A stretch of 64,000 bases of DNA from Thermodesulfovibrio sp. (GTDB taxonomy: Bacteria > Nitrospirota > Thermodesulfovibrionia > Thermodesulfovibrionales > UBA6898), in contig PNOC01000014.1 in NCBI GenBank assembly GCA_013824615.1, forward strand, positions 1-64,000, read 5' to 3'. Below the pieces are notes generated by a model. It was not told the origin of the DNA and ran no database searches. It saw only the letters and a program-made list of their open reading frames with translations. Made by a program: the position numbers and the translations under genes. Of the stretch, positions 1-9,198 are shown in pieces; position 1 is the first letter of the stretch, and each line of letters begins with the position of its first letter.

Positions 1-442
1 ATTCTTTTTTATACCGCTTCTGCATTTGCGGGATTAAATTTTTGGAAAACCGTTTCTTTCAGCAAAATTTCTCCTGATTCCCGTGATCAACGGGGTTTTG
101 TTCTATACAATAGTTTTAATTATGGGGGTAACCGAGAAGCGATATAATTTGCCTGTTCTATTATTGCGAACAATAAATACACGGAAAGAGTATCCCTGAT
201 GATGCGATGACAGCACAGATTCCCCCCTCTTCTTTGGAATTTACTCCCCTGGCAAAACAGTTATTTTATACCTTGCTGCTCAGAACAGTGTCAAGAGAAT
301 AATACCTACTTCCGGTCGAATCCAACAGAATCCGATTTACAGAGAAAACGAGGCCCGCAGAAAGAATATTTTTAGTGGGGGATGAGGGGCTGCCCGGTTG
401 GGGGGAACCAGGCAGCCCCTCGGGGGGAAACTATAAAGACTT
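1..442. other. Intergenic region downstream of ftsZ
   Basis: This stretch has no convincing open reading frame on either strand. It is AT-rich over the first 380 bases, unlike the coding DNA next to it. A short perfect inverted repeat lies at 161-176 (six-base arms, CGAA loop), and a large hairpin sits at 384-421 close to the ftsZ stop. It is the downstream flank of the dcw operon; whatever lies further left is outside the window. Confidence 0.6.
384..421 (-). terminator. Hairpin after ftsZ, possible dcw operon end
   Basis: An 11-base perfect stem (384-394 with 411-421, GAGGGGCTGCC and its complement) encloses a 16-base loop, about 22 bases past the ftsZ stop codon. On the minus strand it is not followed by a clear U-tract, so it may be an imperfect intrinsic terminator or an mRNA 3'-end stabiliser. 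Its position at the end of a 17-gene operon favours a transcript-end role. Confidence 0.5.
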
Positions 443-1588
443 TTAGACTGATTTTCTCAGGAAGGTCGGCAGATCCAGGGCCTCCTCATACTTGAAGCCG
501 TCGCTGCCTTTCTGTACCGTCTCAAGATCAAAGTTCATATTCTTGGCCAGGACCCTCTCGGAGCCCTTGAAACTCAGCGGCTCCCTGACCGGTGTCCATT
601 TCCGGATCTCCGGAAGCTGGACTTTCTCCTTCTTCTCCTCAAAGCCGGTCGCAATGACCGTCACCCGCACCTCGTCCTTAATATCAGGGTCGACCACCGC
701 ACCGAAGATTACATTGACGTCTTCGTGCGCAAGATCGTAGATCAGGGCGGTTGCGTCGTTGATCTCGTTGAGGGACATCTCTATCCCACCGGTAATATTC
801 ATCAGGATGCCCTTGGCGCCCTCGATCGAGGAGTCCTCAAGCAGCGGGTTTGATATCGCCTGTTTCGCTGCCTCGAATGCACCCCTCTCACCTCTGCCGA
901 CGCCGGAACCCATGACTGCGCGGCCCATATTCTCCATGATCGTCTTGACATCCGCAAAATCCACGTTGATAAGGCCGGGGACGAGGATAATATCAGAGAT
1001 GCCCTGCACCGCCTGCCTGAGAACATCATTGGCAATCGAGAAGGACTTCAGCAGGGGAGTGCCTTTTTCCACGACCATGCTGATCTTGTCGTTCGGGATG
1101 ACAATAATCGTATCCACGTGCTTCGAAAGCTCTTTCATGCCCTCTTCGGCGTTGATCAGGCGGCGTTTGCCTTCATAGAAAAAAGGTTTGGTCACCACCG
1201 CAACGGTCAGGATGCCGAGTTCTCTGGCAAGACTGGCGACCACAGGTGCTGCCCCTGTTCCGGTGCCGCCTCCCATACCGGCGGTTATGAAGACCATATC
1301 GCAGCCGTCCATAACCTCCATCAACGCCTCGCGGTCTTCATGGGCAGCCTGCCTGCCGATCTCAGGGTTCGAGCCTGCGCCGAGACCCCGCGTCAGCTCA
1401 GTGCCGATCTGAATCCTGACCGGCGCCAGCGAGGTCTCCAGCACCTGCAGGTCGGTATTCGCTGCAATGAACTCAACCCCCTGCAGTGTGGAGGCTATCA
1501 TGTTGTTGACCGCATTGCCTCCTGCACCACCAACACCGATCACCTTGATCTTTGCCTTCTGCCCCCTTATTTCTTCGATTTCGAACAT
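443..1588 (-). CDS. ftsZ: Cell division protein FtsZ
   Basis: FtsZ is the tubulin-like GTPase that polymerises into the division ring at mid-cell. The 381-residue product has the nucleotide-binding start KVIGVGGAGGNAVNNM, the tubulin signature GGGTGTG at residues 106-112, and the T7 synergy-loop motif NVDFADV. The C-terminal peptide (ALDLPTFLRK) is the site that in other species binds FtsA and other partners. Length is normal. The ATG is preceded by a GGGGGT ribosome site and lies inside the 3' end of ftsA, a 22-base overlap that suggests translational coupling. It is the last gene of the dcw operon. Confidence 0.98.
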   Translation of the reverse strand: MFEIEEIRGQKAKIKVIGVGGAGGNAVNNMIASTLQGVEFIAANTDLQVLETSLAPVRIQIGTELTRGLGAGSNPEIGRQAAHEDREALMEVMDGCDMVFITAGMGGGTGTGAAPVVASLARELGILTVAVVTKPFFYEGKRRLINAEEGMKELSKHVDTIIVIPNDKISMVVEKGTPLLKSFSIANDVLRQAVQGISDIILVPGLINVDFADVKTIMENMGRAVMGSGVGRGERGAFEAAKQAISNPLLEDSSIEGAKGILMNITGGIEMSLNEINDATALIYDLAHEDVNVIFGAVVDPDIKDEVRVTVIATGFEEKKEKVQLPEIRKWTPVREPLSFKGSERVLAKNMNFDLETVQKGSDGFKYEEALDLPTFLRKSV

Positions 1589-2853
1589 ACCATACCCCCT
1601 TCTTTTTTGTAGTCTGGATTTATTGTTTCTGCATTTTTAAAAAGATCTTTTGCCCAATGGCGCATCCTGCCGAGGAGACTATTTGCACTTACCGGATGGA
1701 TTATCCGGGGACGGTCAACAACCGAAGAACAGGCGACCAGGCCCACCCCGGTTGCATACTGCGGGTTTCTGAGCGCCGGGGCGACGGCATGCTCAGGGGT
1801 CCCGATGATTTCAGGCCTGCCTATCCTCACCGGCAACTGCAGCACCAGCTCTGCCATGCGGTCAAAACCGCGAAGCAGGGACGAGCCTCCGGTCAGGACC
1901 ACCCCATACACCGCATGCTCATAGCCAAACCCGCGTTTCAGCTCTTCCCGTACGAGTTCGAGCATCTCCTCGCACCGCGGCCGGATAATACTCGCCAGGT
2001 CAGCGCAGCGCAGAGACCTGACCTGACCGCAGGCCTGTGTCATCTGGACCTCCGGTTCCTGGTCCGGGCCGATTTCCGTGGCTCCGGCCGTTTTTTTCAG
2101 CCGTTCCGCCTCTGCCATCTGTATCCGCAGGCCGACCGCAATATCATTCGTGATATGGTTGCCGCCAACCCCGAGCACCGCAGCATGCCTGAGGCTTCCC
2201 TCCCTGAAGAGGGCGATGTCTGTGGTGCCGCCTCCGATATCCACAAGCACCACGCCGGCCTCTTTTTCGTCCCTCGTGAGGGCTGCCCGTGCCGAGGCTA
2301 GCGGTTCAAAGACGAGGTCCACGACATCAAGGCCGGCCTTTTCACAGCATTTCAGAAGGTTCTGCACTGAGGAGACCGCACCGGTGATGATATGCACCTT
2401 CGCCTCAAGCCTCACACCCGACATGCCGACGGGATCGGTAATCCCCTCCTGCCCGTCCAGGATGAATTCCGTCGGGATGACGTGAAGCACCTCACGGTCG
2501 AGAGGAATATAGACCGCCCGGGCAGACTCAATCGCCCGGTCAACATCTGTGTGGCTGACCTCTTTGCCCCTGATGCCGACAGCTCCACAGCTCTCAAAAC
2601 CCCTGACATGACTGCCTGATATCCCGACCGAAACCGATCTGACCCTGACGCCGCTGCAGGCCTCGGTCTCATCCAGGGCTGTCCTTATCGAAGCGACCGC
2701 ATCGTCAATATTGATCACCATACCTTTTCTGAGCCCTGCAGACGGAGAGACTCCCATGCCCAGAAGATTGATCTCGGATCCCTGCACCTGCGCTGCGACC
2801 CCGCAGATCTTGGTAGTGCCGACATCAAGGCCCACAACGATATGCTGCCTCAT
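1567..2853 (-). CDS. ftsA: Cell division protein FtsA
   Basis: FtsA is an actin-fold ATPase that tethers FtsZ filaments to the inner membrane. The 428-residue protein shows the actin/HSP70 phosphate-binding motif DVGTTKICGV near residue 10, the second phosphate motif VDIGGGTTDIALF near residue 205, and the conserved SVGISGSHVRG region of subdomain 1C. Its last residues are basic and overlap the start of ftsZ. The start codon overlaps the ftsQ stop (ATGA) and has a GAGGTGG ribosome site. The adjacency ftsQ-ftsA-ftsZ is the classic division order. Confidence 0.97.
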   Translation of the reverse strand: MRQHIVVGLDVGTTKICGVAAQVQGSEINLLGMGVSPSAGLRKGMVINIDDAVASIRTALDETEACSGVRVRSVSVGISGSHVRGFESCGAVGIRGKEVSHTDVDRAIESARAVYIPLDREVLHVIPTEFILDGQEGITDPVGMSGVRLEAKVHIITGAVSSVQNLLKCCEKAGLDVVDLVFEPLASARAALTRDEKEAGVVLVDIGGGTTDIALFREGSLRHAAVLGVGGNHITNDIAVGLRIQMAEAERLKKTAGATEIGPDQEPEVQMTQACGQVRSLRCADLASIIRPRCEEMLELVREELKRGFGYEHAVYGVVLTGGSSLLRGFDRMAELVLQLPVRIGRPEIIGTPEHAVAPALRNPQYATGVGLVACSSVVDRPRIIHPVSANSLLGRMRHWAKDLFKNAETINPDYKKEGGMVCSKSKK

Positions 2854-3629
2854 CTGCGGACCACCTCATTCACCGGCTTTACCACCACTCTGTTGGCAAA
2901 CCTCAGGTCTATATAATCTACGGGGATGCGCCGGCTCTTGATCTCCTCCTCAAGTTCCAGCAGTCTCACCAGTTTTTCATGATAGTCGCCGGTACCGACC
3001 TTCACCACCATGCCATCGAGGTTTACGGTCATCTCCTGCTGTTTATGCGCTATAACTTCTATTCTGTCCTTGCGGGAAATCAGGCCGGCGTCCTTGATCG
3101 CCCTTACCAGGATTATCGCCTCGCCGAAGACCTCTTTTTTCTCAAAGGGGTTTCCTACTATGACCGGGAGGAAGGGAATGGAGCTGTCTTTCAGTTCCTC
3201 AAGCAGTTTTCCCTTGTTGTCAACGATAAAATGTTTGCCGCCCATGTCCAGGAGGGCAAAGGGCTCAGCCTCTTTAATGAAAATATGCAGGGTTCCGGGC
3301 AATTCTTTTCTGACAGAAACCGACCGTATCCAGGGTGAGGTGTTCATGCTGTGAAAAACAGCACCGGAAGAAAGGGTCGCAAGATTCTCTTTTGCGCCCA
3401 GCCCGGTCAGCGCCCGAAGGTCCTCGTCAGTGAGATGCTGATTCCCTGAAAAACGTATCTGCTGGAGAGGAAAAGCAGTCCGGAGAACCGCATACCCCGC
3501 AGAAGCCAGGAGCAGGAGTGTCAGCAGGGGTACTGCAATCACGGCAAGCTGTTTCAGACGCACAACCCGCGCGGACAGATTGCCCTTGCTGACGACCTTG
3601 TTCTTCCTGAATTTCTTTATGCTCTTCAA
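2850..3629 (-). CDS. ftsQ: Cell division protein FtsQ
   Basis: FtsQ is a bitopic inner-membrane protein that links early and late divisome proteins through FtsL/FtsB. The 259-residue product has a basic cytoplasmic tail, one membrane helix at about residues 31-53, then a POTRA domain beginning at the conserved IRFSGNQHLTDEDLRAL segment and a beta domain. Sequence conservation is low as usual for FtsQ; position between ddl and ftsA supports the call. The start appears to be a TTG codon that overlaps the ddl stop codon, so its translation is probably coupled to ddl. Confidence 0.92.
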   Translation of the reverse strand: MKSIKKFRKNKVVSKGNLSARVVRLKQLAVIAVPLLTLLLLASAGYAVLRTAFPLQQIRFSGNQHLTDEDLRALTGLGAKENLATLSSGAVFHSMNTSPWIRSVSVRKELPGTLHIFIKEAEPFALLDMGGKHFIVDNKGKLLEELKDSSIPFLPVIVGNPFEKKEVFGEAIILVRAIKDAGLISRKDRIEVIAHKQQEMTVNLDGMVVKVGTGDYHEKLVRLLELEEEIKSRRIPVDYIDLRFANRVVVKPVNEVVRR

Positions 3630-4555
3630 ACAGCGACCTCTTGCATAATCTTTTCTATCAACAGCGGAAAAGCCATTCCGGCAGCGGCTGCAATCTTCGG
3701 CAGAAGGCTCGTCTCGGTCATGCCCGGAATCGTATTGACCTCCAAAACAAAGAGTTTCTTCCGGTCATCGACGATAAGATCAACCCTGGTAGCCCCGGAA
3801 CAGCCGAGCGCCCGGTGTGCAGCAAGGGCCGCCTCCTCCGCCTTTTTGTAGGTCCGGCTATCCACCACCGGGGGAATAACATACTCGGTCAGCCCCGCGG
3901 TGTATTTGGCCTCGTAACTGTAGAACTCAAGGGACGGCCGCACCTCGACCCCGCCGATAGGCCTGTCGTTCAGGATTGCGATCTGCACTTCCTTCCCCTT
4001 GATATACTGCTCGATGACAACCGCGCTGCCATAGGCAAAGGCCTTCTTCACTGCCTTGCCGGCAGCGTCCATGGTTTTGACAATCTCAACGCCGACGCTG
4101 GACCCCTCGGTCGCCGGCTTCACAACCCATGGGAGTTTAAAACCGGTGGCGACCCTGAAACCCTTTGCCCTGAACTCCTGCTGCCGGACAATGCGGCAGG
4201 CAGGGACCGGGATGCCGTGATAAAGGAATATCTTTTTTGAGGCCTCCTTGTCCATGGCCAGGGCTGAAGCAAGCACCCCCGAGCCGGTATAGGGGATGCC
4301 CATGATCTCAAGCATGCCCTGCAGAGCACCGTTCTCACCGTGCCCCCCATGCAGAGCAATGAAGGCCAGCCCGATCTTCTCTTTTTTCAGTACGGAAACA
4401 AGGTCCGGACCGGCATCGATGGCTTTAACTGCATAGCCGCGTGACGTAAGGGCACCGACCACTGCAGCACCGCTGCGCAGCGAGACCTCGCGTTCAGCCG
4501 ACTGGCCGCCCATCAGGACCCCGATCTTTATTTTTTTCAGCATTTTTCTGTCCAT
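3626..4555 (-). CDS. ddl: D-alanine--D-alanine ligase
   Basis: Ddl joins two D-alanines using ATP, giving the dipeptide that MurF attaches to the peptidoglycan precursor. The 309-residue protein has the N-terminal motif GVLMGGQSAEREVSLRSG, the HGGHGENG loop, the ATP-grasp core with EGSSVGVEIV, and the C-terminal metal-binding motif EVNTIPGMTETSLLP. Length matches bacterial Ddl. The ATG has a GGAGG ribosome site eight bases upstream, 14 bases after the murB stop. The order murC-murB-ddl-ftsQ is common in diderm dcw clusters. Confidence 0.97.
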   Translation of the reverse strand: MDRKMLKKIKIGVLMGGQSAEREVSLRSGAAVVGALTSRGYAVKAIDAGPDLVSVLKKEKIGLAFIALHGGHGENGALQGMLEIMGIPYTGSGVLASALAMDKEASKKIFLYHGIPVPACRIVRQQEFRAKGFRVATGFKLPWVVKPATEGSSVGVEIVKTMDAAGKAVKKAFAYGSAVVIEQYIKGKEVQIAILNDRPIGGVEVRPSLEFYSYEAKYTAGLTEYVIPPVVDSRTYKKAEEAALAAHRALGCSGATRVDLIVDDRKKLFVLEVNTIPGMTETSLLPKIAAAAGMAFPLLIEKIMQEVAV

Positions 4556-4569
4556 AGTCTCGTCCTCCG

Positions 4570-5496
4570 TCAGACCCTGCCTGCTACCTGTATTTCAGGT
4601 TCGAGCATCACGCCGAACCTCGCATGGACCACCAGGGCAATCTTTTCCATCAGGGCCGTGTAATCCGCTGCGCTGCCCTCTCCCCTGTTCACAAAAAAGT
4701 TGGCATGGACCTGACTGACTTCGATATCGCCCAGCCTCATCCCCTTGCAGCCGGCCTCATCAATCAGCCTGCCTGCAGACTTTCCTTCGGGATTCTTAAA
4801 CACACAACCGGCCGACCGCTCACCAATCGGCTGAGTCATCTTCTTCTCATTAAAGTATTGGTCGGTCCGTTCTCCTACCGGCCCTTTGTCGTCGCGCCTG
4901 AGTCTGAGATTTGCGCTCAGGACGATATCTGTTTTCTGTATATCAGAATGCCGGTAGCTGAACCCCAGGCCCCCGGCCTTGTATCGTTCGAGCCGTCCCT
5001 CGGCATCCATAATCGCCACCGAAACGAGCAGGTCCTTTATCTCGCAGCCGTAGGAACCGGCATTCCCGCAGATGGCTCCGCCCACCGTACCGGGTATCCC
5101 GGTCAGGCCTTCAATCCCTGCATAACCGGCGTCGCGGCAGAAGTTGACCAGCTTCTGAAGCGGCACGCCCGCCTCGACAAAAAGCTCTGCCGTACTGTTC
5201 CCTTCCTTCAGGACCTCAATCCGGTTAAAGGTATTAAGCGAGAGCACTGCCCCGTCTATGCCGCTGTCTCTGACCAGGAGATTACTTCCCCTGCCGAGCG
5301 TCATGAACGGCAGGCCTTTCTTCCGGAGTACCGAAATAAGGTTCCGCAGCGAAAGAGGATCATCCGGAGTCATAAACACGTCTGCCCTGCCGCCGATGCC
5401 GAGAGTGGTATGCTCTTTCATGGATATGCCGAAGCCGATATACCCCTGGTACCTGCCCTGCAGCGCCTCTTTCAATTCCTTCTCATTGATCAGCAT
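4570..5496 (-). CDS. murB: UDP-N-acetylenolpyruvoylglucosamine reductase MurB
   Basis: MurB is the FAD enzyme that reduces UDP-GlcNAc-enolpyruvate to UDP-MurNAc with NADPH. Visible motifs are TLGIGGRADVF, the FAD-binding GRGSNLLVRD, GIPGTVGGAICGNAGSYG, the catalytic serine segment RSAGCVFKNPEG and the C-terminal LEPEIQ glutamate. The frame stays open to 5538, but the ATG at 5496 (protein MLINEKELKE...) is chosen because it carries a GGAG ribosome site and gives a 308-residue protein of family length. It then overlaps the murC stop by 14 bases, typical of this tightly packed operon. Confidence 0.96.
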   Translation of the reverse strand: MLINEKELKEALQGRYQGYIGFGISMKEHTTLGIGGRADVFMTPDDPLSLRNLISVLRKKGLPFMTLGRGSNLLVRDSGIDGAVLSLNTFNRIEVLKEGNSTAELFVEAGVPLQKLVNFCRDAGYAGIEGLTGIPGTVGGAICGNAGSYGCEIKDLLVSVAIMDAEGRLERYKAGGLGFSYRHSDIQKTDIVLSANLRLRRDDKGPVGERTDQYFNEKKMTQPIGERSAGCVFKNPEGKSAGRLIDEAGCKGMRLGDIEVSQVHANFFVNRGEGSAADYTALMEKIALVVHARFGVMLEPEIQVAGRV

Positions 5497-6874
5497 GCAG
5501 CATCTCCACAAAGTGTTCGCCCATTTTCCAGACGTCACCTGCCCCGAGCGTCAAAACCAGATCACCTTCCCCCACCTGCGAAAGGAGATACTGCAGCGCC
5601 TCTTCCCTGTCGCTGAAGTAAGAGACATTGCTGTTCCCCTTGTCCCCCATCATCTGGTTAAGTGCCTTTGAGGTGACTCCCTCTATCGGCGGTTCGCCCG
5701 CAGGGTAGATATCCAGCAGCACGGTACGGTCAGCGGCATCAAACGAGGCGGCGAACTCATCCATCAGGTCTGCAGTCCTGGTATACCGGTGCGGCTGAAA
5801 AACCACAAAAAGCTGTGACCGGGCACCCAGGTACTTCATATTTTCGCGTGCAGCCATAATCGTGGCGCGCACCTCGGTCGGGTGATGACCGTAGTCGTCA
5901 TAGACCCGGACACCCCTGCCCTCGCCTTTGAACTCGAAACGGCGGTGGATGCCGCTGAACCCCGCCAGCGCAGCATTGATCCGGGAGGCGTCCATCTTGA
6001 GCTCCAGAGCAACCCCGATGCAGGCCAGGGCATTCAGTACATTATGCATGCCCGGTGCAGGAAGGCTGAACCTGCCCTCATTCTTTCCGTGGTAGATCAG
6101 GTCAAAGCTGACCGCCATGAAGGACTTCTCGATATTTGCGGCATGGATATCGGCGTCCGGCGAAAAACCGTACGTTATATATCTCCGGTGGATATCCGGG
6201 ATCAGTTCCCTGATATAGCTGTTTTCGATGCAGATGAAGGCCATCCCGTAAAAAGGCACCTTGTTTATGAAGGCACGGAAAGCGTCCTTCAGCCTCTCCA
6301 TATCCTTGAAGAATTCCATATGTTCGCGGTCGATATTCGTCACCACGGCAATCGTGGGGGAGAGCTTCAGGAATGAGCCGTCGCTCTCATCGGCCTCGGC
6401 GACAAGGAAAGCTCCGCTGCCGAGCCTGGCATTGCTGCCTATGCCCTTCAGCTTCCCGCCGATGATAATCGTCGGATCAAGTCCGCCATAGCCGAGTACC
6501 GTCGATATCAGAGAGGTAGTCGTGGTCTTGCCATGTGCCCCGGCCACCAGGATGCCGTACTTCAGCCGTGCGAGTTCCGCCAGCATCTCTGCCCTCGGAA
6601 TAACCGGGACCAGCTGTTTTTTTGCGGCTATCACCTCCGGGTTATCAGCACTGACCGCAGAGGAAATAACCACCACATGGGCGTTGCCGACATGCTCCTC
6701 CCGGTGTCCGATATGCACCTTCACTCCCATGCCGGAAAGCCGCCTTGTTGTATCGGACTCCTTCAGGTCTGAGCCGGTCACCTCATAACCAAGGTTGGCA
6801 AGCACCTCGGCGATGCCTGACATACCGATGCCGCCGATGCCGACAAAATGGATTATCCGGTATTTCTCAAACAT
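5483..6874 (-). CDS. murC: UDP-N-acetylmuramate--L-alanine ligase MurC
   Basis: MurC adds L-alanine to UDP-MurNAc, the first amino acid of the stem peptide. The 463-residue protein opens with the nucleotide-binding GIGGIGMSGIAEVL, has the Mur ligase P-loop GAHGKTTTTSLIS near residue 113, and a C-terminal domain with DDYGHHPTEVRAT and FQPHRYTRT, all diagnostic of MurC. A GGAGG site precedes the ATG. It follows murG by 21 bases and overlaps murB. Confidence 0.98.
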   Translation of the reverse strand: MFEKYRIIHFVGIGGIGMSGIAEVLANLGYEVTGSDLKESDTTRRLSGMGVKVHIGHREEHVGNAHVVVISSAVSADNPEVIAAKKQLVPVIPRAEMLAELARLKYGILVAGAHGKTTTTSLISTVLGYGGLDPTIIIGGKLKGIGSNARLGSGAFLVAEADESDGSFLKLSPTIAVVTNIDREHMEFFKDMERLKDAFRAFINKVPFYGMAFICIENSYIRELIPDIHRRYITYGFSPDADIHAANIEKSFMAVSFDLIYHGKNEGRFSLPAPGMHNVLNALACIGVALELKMDASRINAALAGFSGIHRRFEFKGEGRGVRVYDDYGHHPTEVRATIMAARENMKYLGARSQLFVVFQPHRYTRTADLMDEFAASFDAADRTVLLDIYPAGEPPIEGVTSKALNQMMGDKGNSNVSYFSDREEALQYLLSQVGEGDLVLTLGAGDVWKMGEHFVEMLHADQ

Positions 6875-6895
6875 CAGACCTCCAGAAATAATAAC

Positions 6896-7993
6896 TCATG
6901 CGTTTCTCACCAGGCTCATTGCGATATCCACGATCTTCACACAGGCGTCCGGCCTGCCGAGCCCTTTGCTGGCGCTCTTCATCTCTGCCTGGAGCGGGCT
7001 GTTCTGATAGATTGCGCGGATCGCCGCAGCCAGGGTCTCCCCTTTCAGATCATCTTCGAGCATCACCATGGCGGCGCCCATCTCCCCCAGTTTCAGGGCA
7101 TTGAACTCCTGGTGCCTGCCTGCAGCATAGGGATACGGGATAAGAATAGCCGGCTTGCCCAGCGCAGTCAGTTCTGCCAGCGTGGTGGCCCCGGCGCGGG
7201 ATACCACGACGTCAGCTGCAGCATAGGCCTCTGCCATCTGATAGATGAAGGGTGCTACGGTGCCCTTCACCCCGGTCTTTCTGTAGGCATCGCGGATATT
7301 CTCAAAATCCCTGTCTCCGGTCTGATGCAGAAACTGCACCTGCTCTTTCAGGTCCGATAAGTGGTTCAGCGCATCCACCATAGTTCTGTTGATTGCCTGC
7401 GCCCCGGAGCTCCCTCCGAAGATAAAGACGGTAAAAAGGTCTTGCTTCAGCGAAAAGAGCCGGCAGGCTGCCTCACGGTCTCCCTTCAGGATCTTCGGCC
7501 GTATTGGATTGCCGGTCAGGAAGGTCTTGTTCATAGGAAATGAGGTCAGACTCTCATGATAGGTGACGCAGATCCGCTTGGCGATCCTGCCAAGAATTTT
7601 GTTCGTCAGCCCCGGGACCGAATTCTGCTCGTGTATCATCGTCGGGATTGACTTCAGGTCCGCCACCAGAACAATCGCTCCGGAGGCATACCCGCCGACG
7701 CCGATCACAATATCAGGACTGACGGTCTTCAGAATCTTCAGGGCATCAAAAAAAGAGAGGCAGAGTTCCCCCATACCCGTAACTTTTCCAACAAAGGATT
7801 TACCCACAATCCCCTGTGACCTCAGGTAGCGGATAGGATAGCCCTCACGGGGAATAATCTTGGCTTCAATACCATGTTCAGTGCCGACAAAGACGATCTC
7901 GGTATTACTGTCCCGTTTTTTGAATTCCTCGGCTATCGCCAGTCCGGGAAAGAGATGCCCGCCGGTGCCGCCGCCTGCAATGATCACCTTCAC
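6896..7993 (-). CDS. murG: UDP-GlcNAc transferase MurG
   Basis: MurG transfers GlcNAc from UDP-GlcNAc to lipid I at the cytoplasmic face of the inner membrane, making lipid II. The 365-residue GT28 protein begins with AGGGTGGHLFPGLAIAEEF (donor/lipid-binding glycine-rich loop), has GGYASGAIV and HEQNSVPGLTNK in the acceptor domain, and the C-terminal UDP-GlcNAc motif VVSRAGATTLAELTALGKP. The start overlaps the ftsW stop by four bases (ATGA). Confidence 0.98.
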   Translation of the reverse strand: MKVIIAGGGTGGHLFPGLAIAEEFKKRDSNTEIVFVGTEHGIEAKIIPREGYPIRYLRSQGIVGKSFVGKVTGMGELCLSFFDALKILKTVSPDIVIGVGGYASGAIVLVADLKSIPTMIHEQNSVPGLTNKILGRIAKRICVTYHESLTSFPMNKTFLTGNPIRPKILKGDREAACRLFSLKQDLFTVFIFGGSSGAQAINRTMVDALNHLSDLKEQVQFLHQTGDRDFENIRDAYRKTGVKGTVAPFIYQMAEAYAAADVVVSRAGATTLAELTALGKPAILIPYPYAAGRHQEFNALKLGEMGAAMVMLEDDLKGETLAAAIRAIYQNSPLQAEMKSASKGLGRPDACVKIVDIAMSLVRNA

Positions 7994-9198
7994 GCCTGCA
8001 CCCCTTTGCCGCCGTAAATATTTCTCCGGGCGATCCGCCTGATTTTCGCCGTCCGGTTCTCGTGCTCGGGGACTGCTTCATCCCCCCGTGATATCCTCAG
8101 GAGAAAGCCGATGGCAGCCATATTGACGAGGAGGGCCGAACCGCCATAACTGAGAAAGGGAAGCGGCAGGCCTTTTGTCGGAACAAGCCCGGTCACCACC
8201 GCAAAATTAATCAGCGCCTGGAGGGATATCATCAGGGTCAGGCCGTAGGAAAGATAGCAGACAAACTTGTCCTGCGATCTGTTCGAGATCGAGATGCCGC
8301 GGGTGAAGAGAAAGACAAAGAGCGAGATCAGGACCGAGGCCCCGACCAGGCCGAGTTCTTCCCCGACCAGGCAGAAGATGAAGTCGGTGTGGGAAGCCGG
8401 GAGAAAGGCCAGTTTCTGCTTTGACTCCCCAAGCCCCAGGCCGGTAACCCCGCCGCTTCCCAGCGCAATAAAAGATTGCACCAGCTGAAAGCCGCTCCCC
8501 AGAGGTTCTTTCCACGGGTCGAGGAAAGAGGTTATCCTCCGGAGCCTGTAGGGCTCCATCACGAGTTTATAGACGATTGGAATTGCCAGCACCAGCACCG
8601 AGGCGATGTAGCGCATCCGCATCCCGGAGATGAAAAGCATGGCAAAAGTCAGAAAGGCCAGGCTCATGGTCGAACCGAAATCAGGCTGTTTCAGAAACAC
8701 AACCTGGAAGGCGGCCATAACCAGAATTGGCTGTACAAAAGAGGAAAAACTGTCCGGGTTGTAGCTGGGCATCGAGAGATACCGGGCCAGGAATATGACC
8801 ATCGAGAGTTTCACCAGTTCGGAAGGCTGAAAGGTTGTGGGCCACAGCCTGATCCAGCGGCGCGCCCCGCCTGCGGTCACCCCGATATGCGGAAGGAAGA
8901 CCATCAGCAGGAGGATAAAGGAGCAGATCAGCAGGGGCACGGCAGCCCTCTTCAGAAACGCAGGATTGATCCGGTAGGTGAAGAAAAACACGAGGAACCC
9001 GAGGGCCATCGTGAACATATGCCTTTTGAAATAATAAAATTCGCTGATATTCCGCCGGGCCAGCACCGGGGTAATGACTGAAGTCGAGCTGTATATCATC
9101 AGCGCGCCAAAGGCGATCAGCAGCAGCATGGCAGCCAGCAGACCCCTGTCATAGGTCCGGATGGTATGGGACTTCAGGATATGTGCGCGCGCAGACAT
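7990..9198 (-). CDS. ftsW: Peptidoglycan glycosyltransferase FtsW
   Basis: FtsW is the SEDS-family polytopic membrane enzyme that polymerises lipid II at the septum with FtsI. The 402-residue protein has about ten hydrophobic segments, the catalytic region RRWIRLWPTTFQPSELVKL, and the loop motif FIFCLVGEELGL typical of the family, plus the C-terminal LPFLSYGGSALL signature. The C-terminal tail is highly basic (RTAKIRRIARRN). It overlaps murD by one base and murG by four. Confidence 0.97.
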   Translation of the reverse strand: MSARAHILKSHTIRTYDRGLLAAMLLLIAFGALMIYSSTSVITPVLARRNISEFYYFKRHMFTMALGFLVFFFTYRINPAFLKRAAVPLLICSFILLLMVFLPHIGVTAGGARRWIRLWPTTFQPSELVKLSMVIFLARYLSMPSYNPDSFSSFVQPILVMAAFQVVFLKQPDFGSTMSLAFLTFAMLFISGMRMRYIASVLVLAIPIVYKLVMEPYRLRRITSFLDPWKEPLGSGFQLVQSFIALGSGGVTGLGLGESKQKLAFLPASHTDFIFCLVGEELGLVGASVLISLFVFLFTRGISISNRSQDKFVCYLSYGLTLMISLQALINFAVVTGLVPTKGLPLPFLSYGGSALLVNMAAIGFLLRISRGDEAVPEHENRTAKIRRIARRNIYGGKGVQA